Source: Opitutus sp.
Lineage (GTDB): Bacteria; Verrucomicrobiota; Verrucomicrobiia; Opitutales; Opitutaceae
Assembly (NCBI GenBank): GCA_024707325.1
Contig: JANPZY010000004.1
Coordinates: forward strand, 558,001 to 622,000
Reading direction: 5' to 3'
DNA: 64,000 bases
The stretch's first letter is position 1; each line of letters begins with the position of its first letter. This document shows positions 28,538 to 38,159 of this stretch, one piece after another. The notes below the pieces were generated by a model that saw only the letters and a list, made by a program, of their open reading frames with translations, did not search any database and was not told the DNA's origin. The translations under genes were made by a program, and so were the position numbers.

Positions 28538-30433
28538 ATGTGCGGCATTAGTGGAGTTATAGACCCGCAAAGTAGCTACGGGTTGCGCGCAGAAACCGTG
28601 AATCGCATGTGCGCAGCGATGCAGCACCGCGGTCCGGACGATGTTGGCGTGGAGTCGTGGGGGCCGGCCACGCTGGGGATGCGGCGCCTGGCCATTTTCG
28701 ATCCCGGCAACGGTCACCAGCCAATGAGCACGGCAGACGGCTGCTTTCACCTCGTGTTCAACGGCGCGATTTACAACCACCGCGAGCTGCGCGAGGAACT
28801 CAGCAACGCGGGCGTCGCTTTTCGCACCCGCTGTGACACCGAGGTTTTGTTGGAAGCGTTTGCGCGGTGGGGCGAAGCCTGCGTGACGCGACTGCGCGGA
28901 ATGTTCGCTTTCGCAATATGGGACGAACGCGAACAGGCGCTTACGCTCGCGCGCGATCCGTTCGGAATCAAACCGCTCTACTTTCACCGCGCGGGACAAC
29001 GCCTGGTATTCGCTTCGGAAGTGAACGCGCTCCTCGCTGGCGGCGTCGCGCCACAGATCGACGCCGAAGCGGTCGCGGAGTTTCTCGCCTGGTTTGCCGT
29101 GCCTGCTCCGCGCACGATCTATCGCGGCGTGACGAGTCTGCTGCCCGGAGAACTCGCTCGCTTTGAAAACGGCGAGTTCACGACGAAACGCATGTGGCGT
29201 TTTCCAGCGGCCACGGCAGAGCGCGCCGCGCGTTCACAGGCAGAGTTCACCGCCGAGCTGCGCGCACGACTCGAGGACTCGATCAGCGCGCATACACTCG
29301 CCGACGTGCCCGTGGGCGCGTTTCTCTCGGGCGGACTCGACTCGTCGGCGGTTGTCGGACTGATGTCGCGCCGCTCGGGGCAGAAGCTGAAAACGTTTTC
29401 GATCGGCTTCGAGGAAGCGGCGTTTTCGGAGCAGAAAGAAGCCGAGGAAAGCGCGCGTCATTTCGGCACCGAGCACACGACGCGCATCATCACGGGACGC
29501 GAAGTCGCGGCCGACCTGCCGAAAATCCTCGGCTCGCTCGATCAACCCACCGGCGACGGCATCAACACCTATTACGTGAGCGAAACGGCGCGGCGCGGCG
29601 GTGTAACCGTCGCACTCTCCGGGCTCGGCGGCGACGAGCTGTTTGGCGGGTATCCATCTTTTCAGGACATACCGCGACTCGAGCGCTGGCTGCCGTTGTG
29701 GAACGCACTGCCCGGGTTCGCTCGCGCTCCCCTGCTCTCGCGTCTGCGTGCGGGCGGGGCGCGTCATCGAAAACTCGCTGATCTGCTCGCGCACGCGCGA
29801 AACCGCGATGAACTTGCGGCGCTTTATCGCACCGTGATGCCGCACTCGACGCTCCTTTCGCTCCTCAGCGGCGACGCTCAACAAGCCGTCGCGGCCGCGT
29901 CGCCTTTTCATCGCGCGCTTCCTGAGTTGCGCGGGGCACTCGCGGGGCGCACGACGCGCGAAACGATCAGCGCGTGGGAGCTTCGCACCTACATGGCGGA
30001 TCTGTTGCTGCGTGACAGCGACGTGATGAGCATGCGGCACTCGTTGGAGCTCCGCGTGCCCTTCGTCGATCGACCGTTGATCGAATGGCTGTCGGCGCAA
30101 CCTGCGCGTTTCCGCTACACGCCGAAGCAACCGAAGCGCGCGCTCGCCGGTGCGATCGCGGACCTTTTGCCTCCTGCGATGCATACGCGGAGAAAACGCG
30201 GTTTCACTTTTCCCTTTGGTGAATGGCTGCGGACCGAACTGCGTCCGTTTCTCGAGGAAACGTTCAGCGCGGCGAGCGTGGGTCGCAGCGGTTTGTTTTC
30301 GCCCGCGGTGGTCGGCACGTTGTGGAGCGACTACGTGAATGGTCGCGATGCACGGCAGTGGTCGCGCGTGTGGGGCGTGGCGGTGTTGATCGATTTCGTG
30401 AACCGCTGCGGAACCAAGGAGAACGCCCGGTGA
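28538..30433 (+). CDS. asnB: asparagine synthase (glutamine-hydrolysing)
   Basis: MCGISGVIDPQ N-terminal Cys amidotransferase; MQHRGPDDVG; LSGGLDSSAVVGLM PP-loop. Confidence 0.93.
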   Translation: MCGISGVIDPQSSYGLRAETVNRMCAAMQHRGPDDVGVESWGPATLGMRRLAIFDPGNGHQPMSTADGCFHLVFNGAIYNHRELREELSNAGVAFRTRCDTEVLLEAFARWGEACVTRLRGMFAFAIWDEREQALTLARDPFGIKPLYFHRAGQRLVFASEVNALLAGGVAPQIDAEAVAEFLAWFAVPAPRTIYRGVTSLLPGELARFENGEFTTKRMWRFPAATAERAARSQAEFTAELRARLEDSISAHTLADVPVGAFLSGGLDSSAVVGLMSRRSGQKLKTFSIGFEEAAFSEQKEAEESARHFGTEHTTRIITGREVAADLPKILGSLDQPTGDGINTYYVSETARRGGVTVALSGLGGDELFGGYPSFQDIPRLERWLPLWNALPGFARAPLLSRLRAGGARHRKLADLLAHARNRDELAALYRTVMPHSTLLSLLSGDAQQAVAAASPFHRALPELRGALAGRTTRETISAWELRTYMADLLLRDSDVMSMRHSLELRVPFVDRPLIEWLSAQPARFRYTPKQPKRALAGAIADLLPPAMHTRRKRGFTFPFGEWLRTELRPFLEETFSAASVGRSGLFSPAVVGTLWSDYVNGRDARQWSRVWGVAVLIDFVNRCGTKENAR

Positions 30434-31506
30434 GAAACAGCACGCTGCTCCTTGCCCCGGAACTTTTCGCCTCCGAAGGCGGCATCCCGCGCATCCTGCA
30501 AAGCTACCTGCGGGCCCTCTCGGAACTCTCGGGCCCCGATCGCCGCATCAGCTTGCTCGCGCTCAACGACACCATGCTGGACTCGCGCGACCTGCGCCGC
30601 TGCGACCCTGCGTCGCGGGTTCACGATTGGCGCATGTGCTCCCGCAGCAAATATCACTTCGTTCGCGCGGCGCTCTCGATGAGTCGGCACTGCGATCGCA
30701 TCGTGTGCGGACATGTGGCGCAACTTCCCGTGGCGTTGCTCGCGAAGGTTTTCAACCCCGACCTGAGCTACTACCTCGTCGCGCATGGGATCGAGGTGTG
30801 GCGGCGCTTCACGTTGGCAGAGAAACTCGCGTTGCGCGGCGCGCATCGAATCCTCTGTGTCAGCGATTTTACCCGGCGGGAGATGGCGAAGCACGTCTCG
30901 CTGCAGCCGGAAAAATACGCGGTGCTTTACAACGCGCTCGAGAGCGAGCCGAGCCGTGATCCAGTGCCGCCACCCAGTTCGCCTCCGGTGATCCTGACGA
31001 TCGCGCGGCTGAGTGCCGCTGAACGCTACAAAGGCGTCGATCACTTGATCCAGGCGATGCCTGCGATTCGCGCGGCTCGCCCCGATGTCGTCCTCAAAGT
31101 GGTCGGCCGCGGAGACGATCTCGGGCGCATGCAGACGCTCGTGCGGAAACTCGAACTCGGACGCTCCGTCGAACTAATGGGCTACGTGGACGACAAGCGC
31201 CTTCGCCAGGAGCTGAGTGCCTGCACGCTCTTCGCGCTGCCGAGCGAGAAGGAAGGTTTCGGCCTCGTTTACCTCGAGGCCATGAACGCCGGTCGTCCCT
31301 GCCTCGCGGCGCGCGCGGGCGGTGCGCCGGAGGTGATCTCCGCGGACTCGGGGTTGCTCGTCGACTACGGCGACGTAAACGGAATCGCCGAGCGGTGCCT
31401 CGCCGCGCTCAATCTCACGTGGGATCCCGAGGCGATTCGGGCGCACGCCGCACGTTTTTCGTATTCGCAATTTCGCGAGCGACTCGGCTCGCTGCTCAAC
31501 GGTTGA
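30430..31506 (+). CDS. glycosyltransferase family 4
   Basis: ILTIARLSAAERYKGVDHLIQAMP; FALPSEKEGFGLVYLEAMNAGRPCLAARAGGAPEVI; GTG start overlaps asnB stop. Confidence 0.88.
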   Translation: MRNSTLLLAPELFASEGGIPRILQSYLRALSELSGPDRRISLLALNDTMLDSRDLRRCDPASRVHDWRMCSRSKYHFVRAALSMSRHCDRIVCGHVAQLPVALLAKVFNPDLSYYLVAHGIEVWRRFTLAEKLALRGAHRILCVSDFTRREMAKHVSLQPEKYAVLYNALESEPSRDPVPPPSSPPVILTIARLSAAERYKGVDHLIQAMPAIRAARPDVVLKVVGRGDDLGRMQTLVRKLELGRSVELMGYVDDKRLRQELSACTLFALPSEKEGFGLVYLEAMNAGRPCLAARAGGAPEVISADSGLLVDYGDVNGIAERCLAALNLTWDPEAIRAHAARFSYSQFRERLGSLLNG

Positions 31507-32346
31507 ACTCTCCAGCTGTTTCTAACCAATCCGTCCCGGAGCTCGTGATCGAACCCGGCCGCAATGCGGCGCGCTACTGGTCCGATCTCTGGCGCTACCG
31601 TGAGTTGCTCGGTTTCCTCGCGTGGCGCGACATCAAGGTCCGCTACAAACAGGCCGTCTTCGGCGCGGGTTGGGCGTTGTTCCAGCCGTTGCTGACGACG
31701 ATCATCTTCACCTTCGTGTTCGGCCGCATCGCCAACATGCCAGACGGCGGCGTGCCTTATCCGGTGCTCGTGCTGGCGGGACTCATGCCGTGGCAGCTTT
31801 TCTCCAACGCGCTCAACAGCGCGAGCGCGAGCGTGGTGGGCAACTCGCACCTGGTGTCGAAAGTGTATTTTCCGCGCCTCGTGATTCCGCTCTCCTCGCT
31901 CGGTGTCTCGCTGGTCGATTTCGCCGTGGTGTTCGCGCTGTTCGTGGCGATGGCCGGGTGGTTCGGAGTTTATCCGAGCTGGCACTGGATCGCCCTGCCG
32001 CTCCTCGTGGCGCTGGCGCTGTTGCTGGCGCTCGGAGCGGGCTTGTGGCTCACGAGCCTCACGGTGCGGTTTCGCGATTTTCGTTTCATCGTGCCGTTTT
32101 TGCTGCAGATCGGCGTGTTCGTTTCGCCTGTGGGTTTCCGGACGGATTTTTACCCGAACTGGCGGGCACTGCTGGGCCTCAATCCGCTCACGGGCGTGAT
32201 CGACGGCTTCCGGTGGTGCCTGCTCAACGGCACAAAAAGTCGATCTTCTCAGTCTCGCCTACTCTGTCGTCGCGGCCGTGGTGCTGCTGGCGAGCGGCCT
32301 TTGGTATTTCCGCCGCACCGAGCGGCAGTTCGCGGACATCATCTGA
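31503..32346 (+). CDS. ABC-2 type polysaccharide exporter permease (Wzm-like; frameshift at 32234-32238)
   Basis: RYRELLGFLAWRDIKVRYKQAVFGAGWALFQPLLTTIIFTFVFGRIA; true C-terminus VDLLSLAYSVVAAVVLLASGLWYFRRTERQFADII in another frame. Confidence 0.9.
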
Positions 32347-32348
32347 GC

Positions 32349-33584
32349 ATGAGTGCGCCGGCCATCGAACTTTCCGGATTGGGTAAACGCTACGTGATCG
32401 AACACGAGTCGCGTCACGACAACCTGCGCGATCAGTTGCACCACACCGCGCGCAAACTCTGGCGGCGCGTGCGCTGGGGCACGAGCTTCGCACGCGAGGA
32501 GTTCTGGGCGCTGCGCGACATCTCCTTCTCCGTGCAACCTGGCGAAGTGGTCGGTCTCATCGGCCGCAATGGCGCGGGCAAGAGCACGCTGCTGAAAATA
32601 CTTTCGCGTATCACCGAACCCACTACAGGTCGCATCAAACTCCGCGGCCGCGTGGCGTCGCTGCTCGAAGTGGGCACGGGGTTTCATCCCGACCTCACCG
32701 GTCGCGAGAACATTTTTCTCAACGGCGCGATCCTCGGGATGAGCCGCGCCGAGATCCGGAGCAAGTTCGACGAGATCGTGGCGTTCGCCGAAGTGGAGCG
32801 TTTTCTCGACACGCCGGTGAAACGCTACTCGAGCGGCATGTATGTGCGCCTCGCGTTCGCCGTCGCCGCGCACCTCGAACCGGAGATCCTCATCGTCGAC
32901 GAGGTCCTCGCGGTGGGCGACATCGCCTTCCAGAAAAAATGTCTCGGCAAGATGCAGGACATATCGCGCGCCGAAGGCCGCACAGTGCTTTTCGTCAGCC
33001 ACAACCTCGCTTCGATTCGCCAGCTTTGCACCTCGGCCGTTCTGCTTGAGGCCGGCGCCGTGCGGATGACCGGAGCCTGCAATCAAGTTCTCGAGCTCTA
33101 TCAAAGCGGACTGACCGGCGCGGATAACACCTCCATCCCCGCTCCCACGGTCGATCTCCTGGATCGAGGCTACGTGACTGGCGTGGACGTCGAAACAATC
33201 GACGGACGCCCGCAACCGGTCGTGCCCGTAGGCCAACCCTGGCGTGTGCGTGTGCGATTCCGGATCGTTCGTTCACAGGAAAACTTCGTGGCGGCCGTCG
33301 GTTTCAAAGCCGTCGATGGAGTATCGGCTCAGACGGCTTGGTGTCCTCCCCAGCATCTTTCCCCCGGCGACTACCAAGCGATTTTCGTCCAGGACCGTGT
33401 CGCGCTCGCCGCGGGCGCCTACTTGGTGCGCATCGGACTTTCGAGCAACGACCGGACCTTTCAGCAGTTCGACGCCACGCGCGTGGATATCGTCAGCGAT
33501 GGCGTGCAAGGTTTCTATCCGCGCACGTCCGGCGTCGGAGTGGTGCTCAACTCGATGAGCACCTCAATTGCACGGCTGCCGTAA
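32349..33584 (+). CDS. polysaccharide ABC exporter ATP-binding protein (Wzt-like with C-terminal domain)
   Basis: LIGRNGAGKSTLLKILSRITEPTTGRIKLRGRVASLLEVGTGFHPDLTGRENIFLNG; YSSGMYVRLAFAVAAHLEPEILIVDEVLAVGD. Confidence 0.93.
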   Translation: MSAPAIELSGLGKRYVIEHESRHDNLRDQLHHTARKLWRRVRWGTSFAREEFWALRDISFSVQPGEVVGLIGRNGAGKSTLLKILSRITEPTTGRIKLRGRVASLLEVGTGFHPDLTGRENIFLNGAILGMSRAEIRSKFDEIVAFAEVERFLDTPVKRYSSGMYVRLAFAVAAHLEPEILIVDEVLAVGDIAFQKKCLGKMQDISRAEGRTVLFVSHNLASIRQLCTSAVLLEAGAVRMTGACNQVLELYQSGLTGADNTSIPAPTVDLLDRGYVTGVDVETIDGRPQPVVPVGQPWRVRVRFRIVRSQENFVAAVGFKAVDGVSAQTAWCPPQHLSPGDYQAIFVQDRVALAAGAYLVRIGLSSNDRTFQQFDATRVDIVSDGVQGFYPRTSGVGVVLNSMSTSIARLP

Positions 33585-33638
33585 GCCGCCCTGCCGGCCG
33601 GCGTAGCCCAGTCCGCCCAAATCTCCTTTCCAGCTTTC

Positions 33639-34564
33639 ATGATCATCACCCGACTCCAAGGCGGTCTCGGCAACCAGATGTTCCAATACGCCGCTGGCCT
33701 CGCGCTCGCGGAGCACCGCCGCACCGTGCTCAAACTCGATGTGTCGTGGTTTCGTGAATACACGGAATACGAAGCCCACAACCGCTACGCGCTTTCCTGT
33801 TTCAACCTCACCGAGCAGTTCGCCACGCAGGAGGAAATCGATCGCGTCGCCGGCGTGAAACTCACCCGCGTCGAACGCTGGTCGATGGCGCTCGCGGAGC
33901 ATCTCCACTTCTACCGCTACGCGCGCCGCTACGCCGCGCCGTCGCACACGCTCTACGAAACCCACATTGCACCGGAGCGTTTTTTTTCGACGCGTCCGAT
34001 AACACCTATCTCTACGGCATGTGGCAGAGTGAGCGCTTTTTCGCTCCCGTCGCCGACCTTCTGAGGCTCCACTTCAGCTTCCGTTACCCGCCGCAACCCT
34101 CCGTCGAGGAGATGGCACATCGCATCCGCACGGGTGGTCCGTCCGTCGCCGTCCACTTCCGCCGCGGTGACTACGTGCGCAATCCTTCCTTCAATCGCAA
34201 ACTCGGAGTCCTGCCGTTCGACTACTACGAACGCGCGATCGCATTCGTCCGCGAACGCGTTCCCGACGCCGTGCTCTACATCTTTTCTGACGACATCGAC
34301 ACGATAGAGCGCGAGTTCCGCCCGTCCGGTCCGCACGTATTTGTCCGCGCCACGCAGCCCTGGCACGCCTACGACAAGATCCGCCTGATCAGCCTTTGCG
34401 ATCACGCCATCATCTCGAACAGCACCTTCGCGTGGTGGGGCGCGTGGTTGAATCCCTCGTCGTCAAAAATCGTCATCGCTCCCTCGCCCTGGTTCTCCAC
34501 CCCGTCCGCCCACCCGAACCAGTTCGTCCCTCCGTCCTGGATCCAGTTTCCCCGGCAAAGCTGA
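33639..34564 (+). CDS. glycosyltransferase family 11 (alpha-1,2-fucosyltransferase-like; frameshift at T8 33980-33987)
   Basis: MIITRLQGGLGNQMFQYAAGLALA; VAVHFRRGDYV; FSDDIDTIEREF; LISLCDHAIISNSTFAWWGAWLN. Confidence 0.9.
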
Positions 34565-34568
34565 TCTC

Positions 34569-34769
34569 ATGCTCCGCTCGTCGCTGTTGTCGCTCCGCTC
34601 CGTTCTCGACCGCCTGCTCGCCATGAATTCGCTCGCTGAATACGACTCGGTCGCCGAAATCGATTTCGCCGCGCGGCTCGACTCATTCATCATCAAGCCG
34701 AATCACAGCTCAGGATTGGACCGAACCTGGGGTGACCTCTGGCTCCTCGACACCAGCGCCACCGTCTGA
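34569..34769 (+). CDS. small hypothetical protein (66 aa)
   Basis: co-oriented ORF filling the gap between two glycosyltransferase genes; no family recognised. Confidence 0.4.
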   Translation: MLRSSLLSLRSVLDRLLAMNSLAEYDSVAEIDFAARLDSFIIKPNHSSGLDRTWGDLWLLDTSATV

Positions 34770-34787
34770 TCGGGCGCTCGCATCGCC

Positions 34788-35981
34788 ATGACTGCACTTC
34801 CCTATCAACCCCGTAGCGCTGTCTTCTACTCGACCGGGCGCAACTGGGGTTGGGGTGCACCTGATTACGTGTGGCCGAGAGCGGCCGCAAAACTCGCCGC
34901 GCAAAACATCCCCGTCGTGGCCGTCGTGCGGCCGGCGATTCTCGATCGGCCTGAGATTCGCGCGCTCGCGCAGGCCGGTGTTCAGATTCATCGGCAGCCT
35001 CCACTCGTATATCGCCGGGGGAAAATCTCGGTGATCAAAGATTATCTGCTTCGCGCCTCGCTGGCGGACGGAGCGTTGCGGCGGGCGCTCCGGCGGCTCC
35101 CAGCTCCGCATTACTTCATCGAGCAAGCTGGGGCTTACGAGTTTCTCGACGAACGCTTGCTGCTCGAATCGATCGCTTCCTCCCAGGCGAGCTACGACGT
35201 GGTTTTCCGCTCGAACCAGCCTTCTCCGCCGATGCCAATCGAGCAGCGGAAACGCGCGACCGACTTTCTAGCAGGCGCGCATCGCACCCTCTTCAACTCC
35301 AGCTGGACGCGCGAAATCACCGAGTTGCAGCTCCTCCATCGTTTCTCCAACGCCGCCTACATCCAGCACCTCGTTCGTTTTCCGCACGAACATCCGCTGC
35401 CCTGGCCAGCGGACGACACGCTGCGGCTCGCCTCGGTCAGCCGTCTCGATTGCCACCACAAGGGGCTCGATGCGCTTTTGCAGGCGCTCGCGTTGCTCCC
35501 TTACGATGCGCCGCGCTGGTCGCTCGACCTCTACGGCCACGGTCCCGACGAAAAATATCTGCGCGGTCTGGTAGCTTGGTTGGGACTCGGAGAACGCGTG
35601 CATTTCCATACGGCGACCAGCGACATTCAGGGCATTTGGCGCCGCTCGCACCTGTTGATCCTCGTGTCGCGTTACGAAGGCCTCGCCGTTTCGATGCTCG
35701 AAGCCATGGCGTGCGGACGCCCCGTGCTCCGCACGCCCTACGGCGGCTTCGCCGAGTGGATTTCCGCCGGCGAAACGGGATTCGTCTGTCGAGCCGCCGA
35801 GCCCGCCCTGATCGCCGAGAGTCTTTTGCACGCATTCAGTCAACGCGATCGGTGGCCGCAAATCGGCCAGGCCGCACACGCGCGCATCCGCGCCTCCCTC
35901 TCGCCGACACCTGAATCCGTTTTCCTGGAACCGTTCGGCTTCGCTTCGGCGCATTACCCGACGCCCGAGTCCCACACCTGA
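34788..35981 (+). CDS. glycosyltransferase family 4
   Basis: LASVSRLDCHHKGLDALLQALALL; LVSRYEGLAVSMLEAMACGRPVLRTPYGG. Confidence 0.85.
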   Translation: MTALPYQPRSAVFYSTGRNWGWGAPDYVWPRAAAKLAAQNIPVVAVVRPAILDRPEIRALAQAGVQIHRQPPLVYRRGKISVIKDYLLRASLADGALRRALRRLPAPHYFIEQAGAYEFLDERLLLESIASSQASYDVVFRSNQPSPPMPIEQRKRATDFLAGAHRTLFNSSWTREITELQLLHRFSNAAYIQHLVRFPHEHPLPWPADDTLRLASVSRLDCHHKGLDALLQALALLPYDAPRWSLDLYGHGPDEKYLRGLVAWLGLGERVHFHTATSDIQGIWRRSHLLILVSRYEGLAVSMLEAMACGRPVLRTPYGGFAEWISAGETGFVCRAAEPALIAESLLHAFSQRDRWPQIGQAAHARIRASLSPTPESVFLEPFGFASAHYPTPESHT

Positions 35982-35985
35982 CCCA

Positions 35986-37767
35986 ATGCCAGCTCGCTCC
36001 ATCATTCTAGGCATCGGTGGCTTGCTCGGCCACGACGCCAATGCCGCCCTCATCGTGGACGGGAAACTCATCGCCGCATCGCAAGAGGAGCGGCACACGC
36101 GTCTGAAACACGACGGTGGTTTTCCGCACCTCGCCATCGCCGATTGCCTGAAGTTCGGCGGACTCGAACTCGCGGACGTGACCGACGTGGTCTTCGCCGA
36201 GAAGCCGCTGCAGAGTCATCTCTTCAATCTTTCAGGACGTCCCGGCAACGCGTTCACGCGCTTGCTCGGCCGTTTGGTGCCGGAACGTTGGCCGGGCCTC
36301 TACACCCAACCCGCGCGAAAACTTTTTCCGCAGGCAAAATTTCACTACGCGTGGCATCACCTCACGCACGTCGCCGGCGCGTTTCACACGTCCCCCTTCG
36401 AGCGCGCGGCATTTCTGTGCGTCGACGGCAAAGGCGAGGATTACAGCGCGAGCATCGGACGTGTAGACCACGGTCGAATCGAGATCCTGCACGAGCAACC
36501 CTACGAGAACGGTCTGGGCATGCTCTACACGCTGGTCACGCACTACCTCGGATTTCTGTCCTTTGGTTCTGAATACAAGGTCATGGGGCTCGCCCCTTAC
36601 GGGAAGCCGACTTTCGTGCCGCACCTGCGCAAACTGATTTCCACCGACGAACAGGGCGGCCTGCGTCTGCACATTCCCGCGCGTTTCGAATGGAACTCGA
36701 TGATGACCGCGCTGCCGCGTGTCGCCGAGGCGACGGGAGTGCCCGTGCGGCAGCCCAACGATCCGCTCCGCGATGAACACATCGATATCGCACACTCGCT
36801 CCAGCAGATCTTCGAGGAGGAGGTTTTCAAGATGGCGCGGTTCGCGCAGACCGTCACCGGCGAGGACCATCTCCTCTTCTGCGGCGGTTGCGCACAGAAC
36901 TGCGTGACGGCGGGAAAACTCCGTGCCGCGGGCATCTTCAAATCGGTCTTCAACTCCCCCGTCGGCGGCGACATGGGGAGCGGCTTGGGCGCAGCCCTGC
37001 TGGTCGCGCGCGAGCGTGTCGCGCCGCAGCCGCTGCAGATCGATGCGCGCGGCTTCTATCTTGGGAGCGAACCGGGCGAGATCCCCGCGGAGGCGCAAGC
37101 GTGGCGCGTGGACATCGGTGACGACCTCTTCAGCTTCATCGCCAACGCACTCGCGCAAGGTCGCATCGTCGCCTGGGTGCGCGGCCGCATGGAACTCGGC
37201 GCACGCGCGCTCGGTGCGCGTTCGATTCTCGCCGATCCGCGGCGGCCCGGCATGCAGTCGCGCCTCAATCTCGCGGTGAAGTTCCGTGAGTCTTTCCGTC
37301 CCTTCGCCCCGCTGGTGCTCGCCGAGGATTGCGCCGAGTGGTTCGACACTTCGGAGCCGAGCAACTACATGCAATACACCGCGAATCTCGTCTCGCACCG
37401 GCGTCAGCCCCAGCCGGCGGAGTTCGCATCGTTGCGCGACCGACTGGATTTCCCGCGCTGCTCGATTCCGAGCGTGGTGCACGTGGATTACTCGGCGCGT
37501 CTGCAGACGATCCAGCGCGACGTGCACCCCGACATGCACCGGTTGCTCTCCGCCTTCAAGGCACTCACCGGCATCCCGATCATCATCAACACAAGCTTCA
37601 ACGTTTCCGGTCAGCCGATCGTGCGGACGGCCGCTGAAGGTTGGGAGTGCTTTCTCAACACCGACGTCGATCTGCTCGTGCTCAACGATCAGGTCTTCCG
37701 CAATCCCTTCCTGAAAACCCGCGAGGAAAAACTCTCATGGCTAAAGCAATTCGCCAAATCGGCCTAA
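35986..37767 (+). CDS. carbamoyltransferase (NodU/CmcH family)
   Basis: ILGIGGLLGHDANAALIVDGKLIAASQEERHTRLKHDGGFPHLAI; GRMELGARALGARSILADPR; NTSFNVSGQPIV. Confidence 0.92.
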   Translation: MPARSIILGIGGLLGHDANAALIVDGKLIAASQEERHTRLKHDGGFPHLAIADCLKFGGLELADVTDVVFAEKPLQSHLFNLSGRPGNAFTRLLGRLVPERWPGLYTQPARKLFPQAKFHYAWHHLTHVAGAFHTSPFERAAFLCVDGKGEDYSASIGRVDHGRIEILHEQPYENGLGMLYTLVTHYLGFLSFGSEYKVMGLAPYGKPTFVPHLRKLISTDEQGGLRLHIPARFEWNSMMTALPRVAEATGVPVRQPNDPLRDEHIDIAHSLQQIFEEEVFKMARFAQTVTGEDHLLFCGGCAQNCVTAGKLRAAGIFKSVFNSPVGGDMGSGLGAALLVARERVAPQPLQIDARGFYLGSEPGEIPAEAQAWRVDIGDDLFSFIANALAQGRIVAWVRGRMELGARALGARSILADPRRPGMQSRLNLAVKFRESFRPFAPLVLAEDCAEWFDTSEPSNYMQYTANLVSHRRQPQPAEFASLRDRLDFPRCSIPSVVHVDYSARLQTIQRDVHPDMHRLLSAFKALTGIPIIINTSFNVSGQPIVRTAAEGWECFLNTDVDLLVLNDQVFRNPFLKTREEKLSWLKQFAKSA

Positions 37768-37859
37768 AGGCCATCGTCGCGCTCTTGCGACTCTTCGTCC
37801 GACCGGCTGATCGCGGCTGGCAGCCCGGGCGTCGCGTCGCGGAGTTGCGCATTCGCTGA
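37737..37859 (+). CDS. small amphipathic/basic protein, 40 aa (MAKAIRQIGLKAIVALLRLFVRPADRGWQPGRRVAELRIR)
   Basis: short ORF overlapping the carbamoyltransferase 3' end in another frame. Confidence 0.45.
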   Translation: MAKAIRQIGLKAIVALLRLFVRPADRGWQPGRRVAELRIR

Positions 37860-37940
37860 AAAGTCGTTGTGCGCAGATGACGCGCTCCACTGAGAATCGT
37901 ATCGCCATCCATCCGCCGTCGAGACATCACCTTTCTTCCT

Positions 37941-38066
37941 ATGGGCCGCGGCGTCGCAAAACTGGTCATGCTTTTAATCAAGCTCTTCGTAAAGGGCTTC
38001 AAGAAGCAGGCCCGCACCAATCAGCGAAAACAGAAGAAGGCGGCCAAAAAGCCCGCTAGTCCGTAG
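37941..38066 (+). CDS. small hydrophobic-then-basic protein, 41 aa (MGRGVAKLVMLLIKLFVKGFKKQARTNQRKQKKAAKKPASP)
   Basis: short ORF below track cutoff; hydrophobic N-terminus, Lys-rich tail. Confidence 0.45.
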   Translation: MGRGVAKLVMLLIKLFVKGFKKQARTNQRKQKKAAKKPASP

Positions 38067-38159
38067 CGGAGCGGTGCTCTCCGCCACTTTCCACGCGCCA
38101 GCCGGCGGGCGCTTCTCTTCCAGCTCCGGTTGTTCTCCTCACAAGATTCCATCTCACTT

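Noticed and set aside
31395-33584. Novel 729-aa fused permease-ATPase
   Set aside because: Removing one A from A5 at 32234-32238 yields two normal Wzm and Wzt proteins with proper stop and start codons; fusion most likely an indel artefact.
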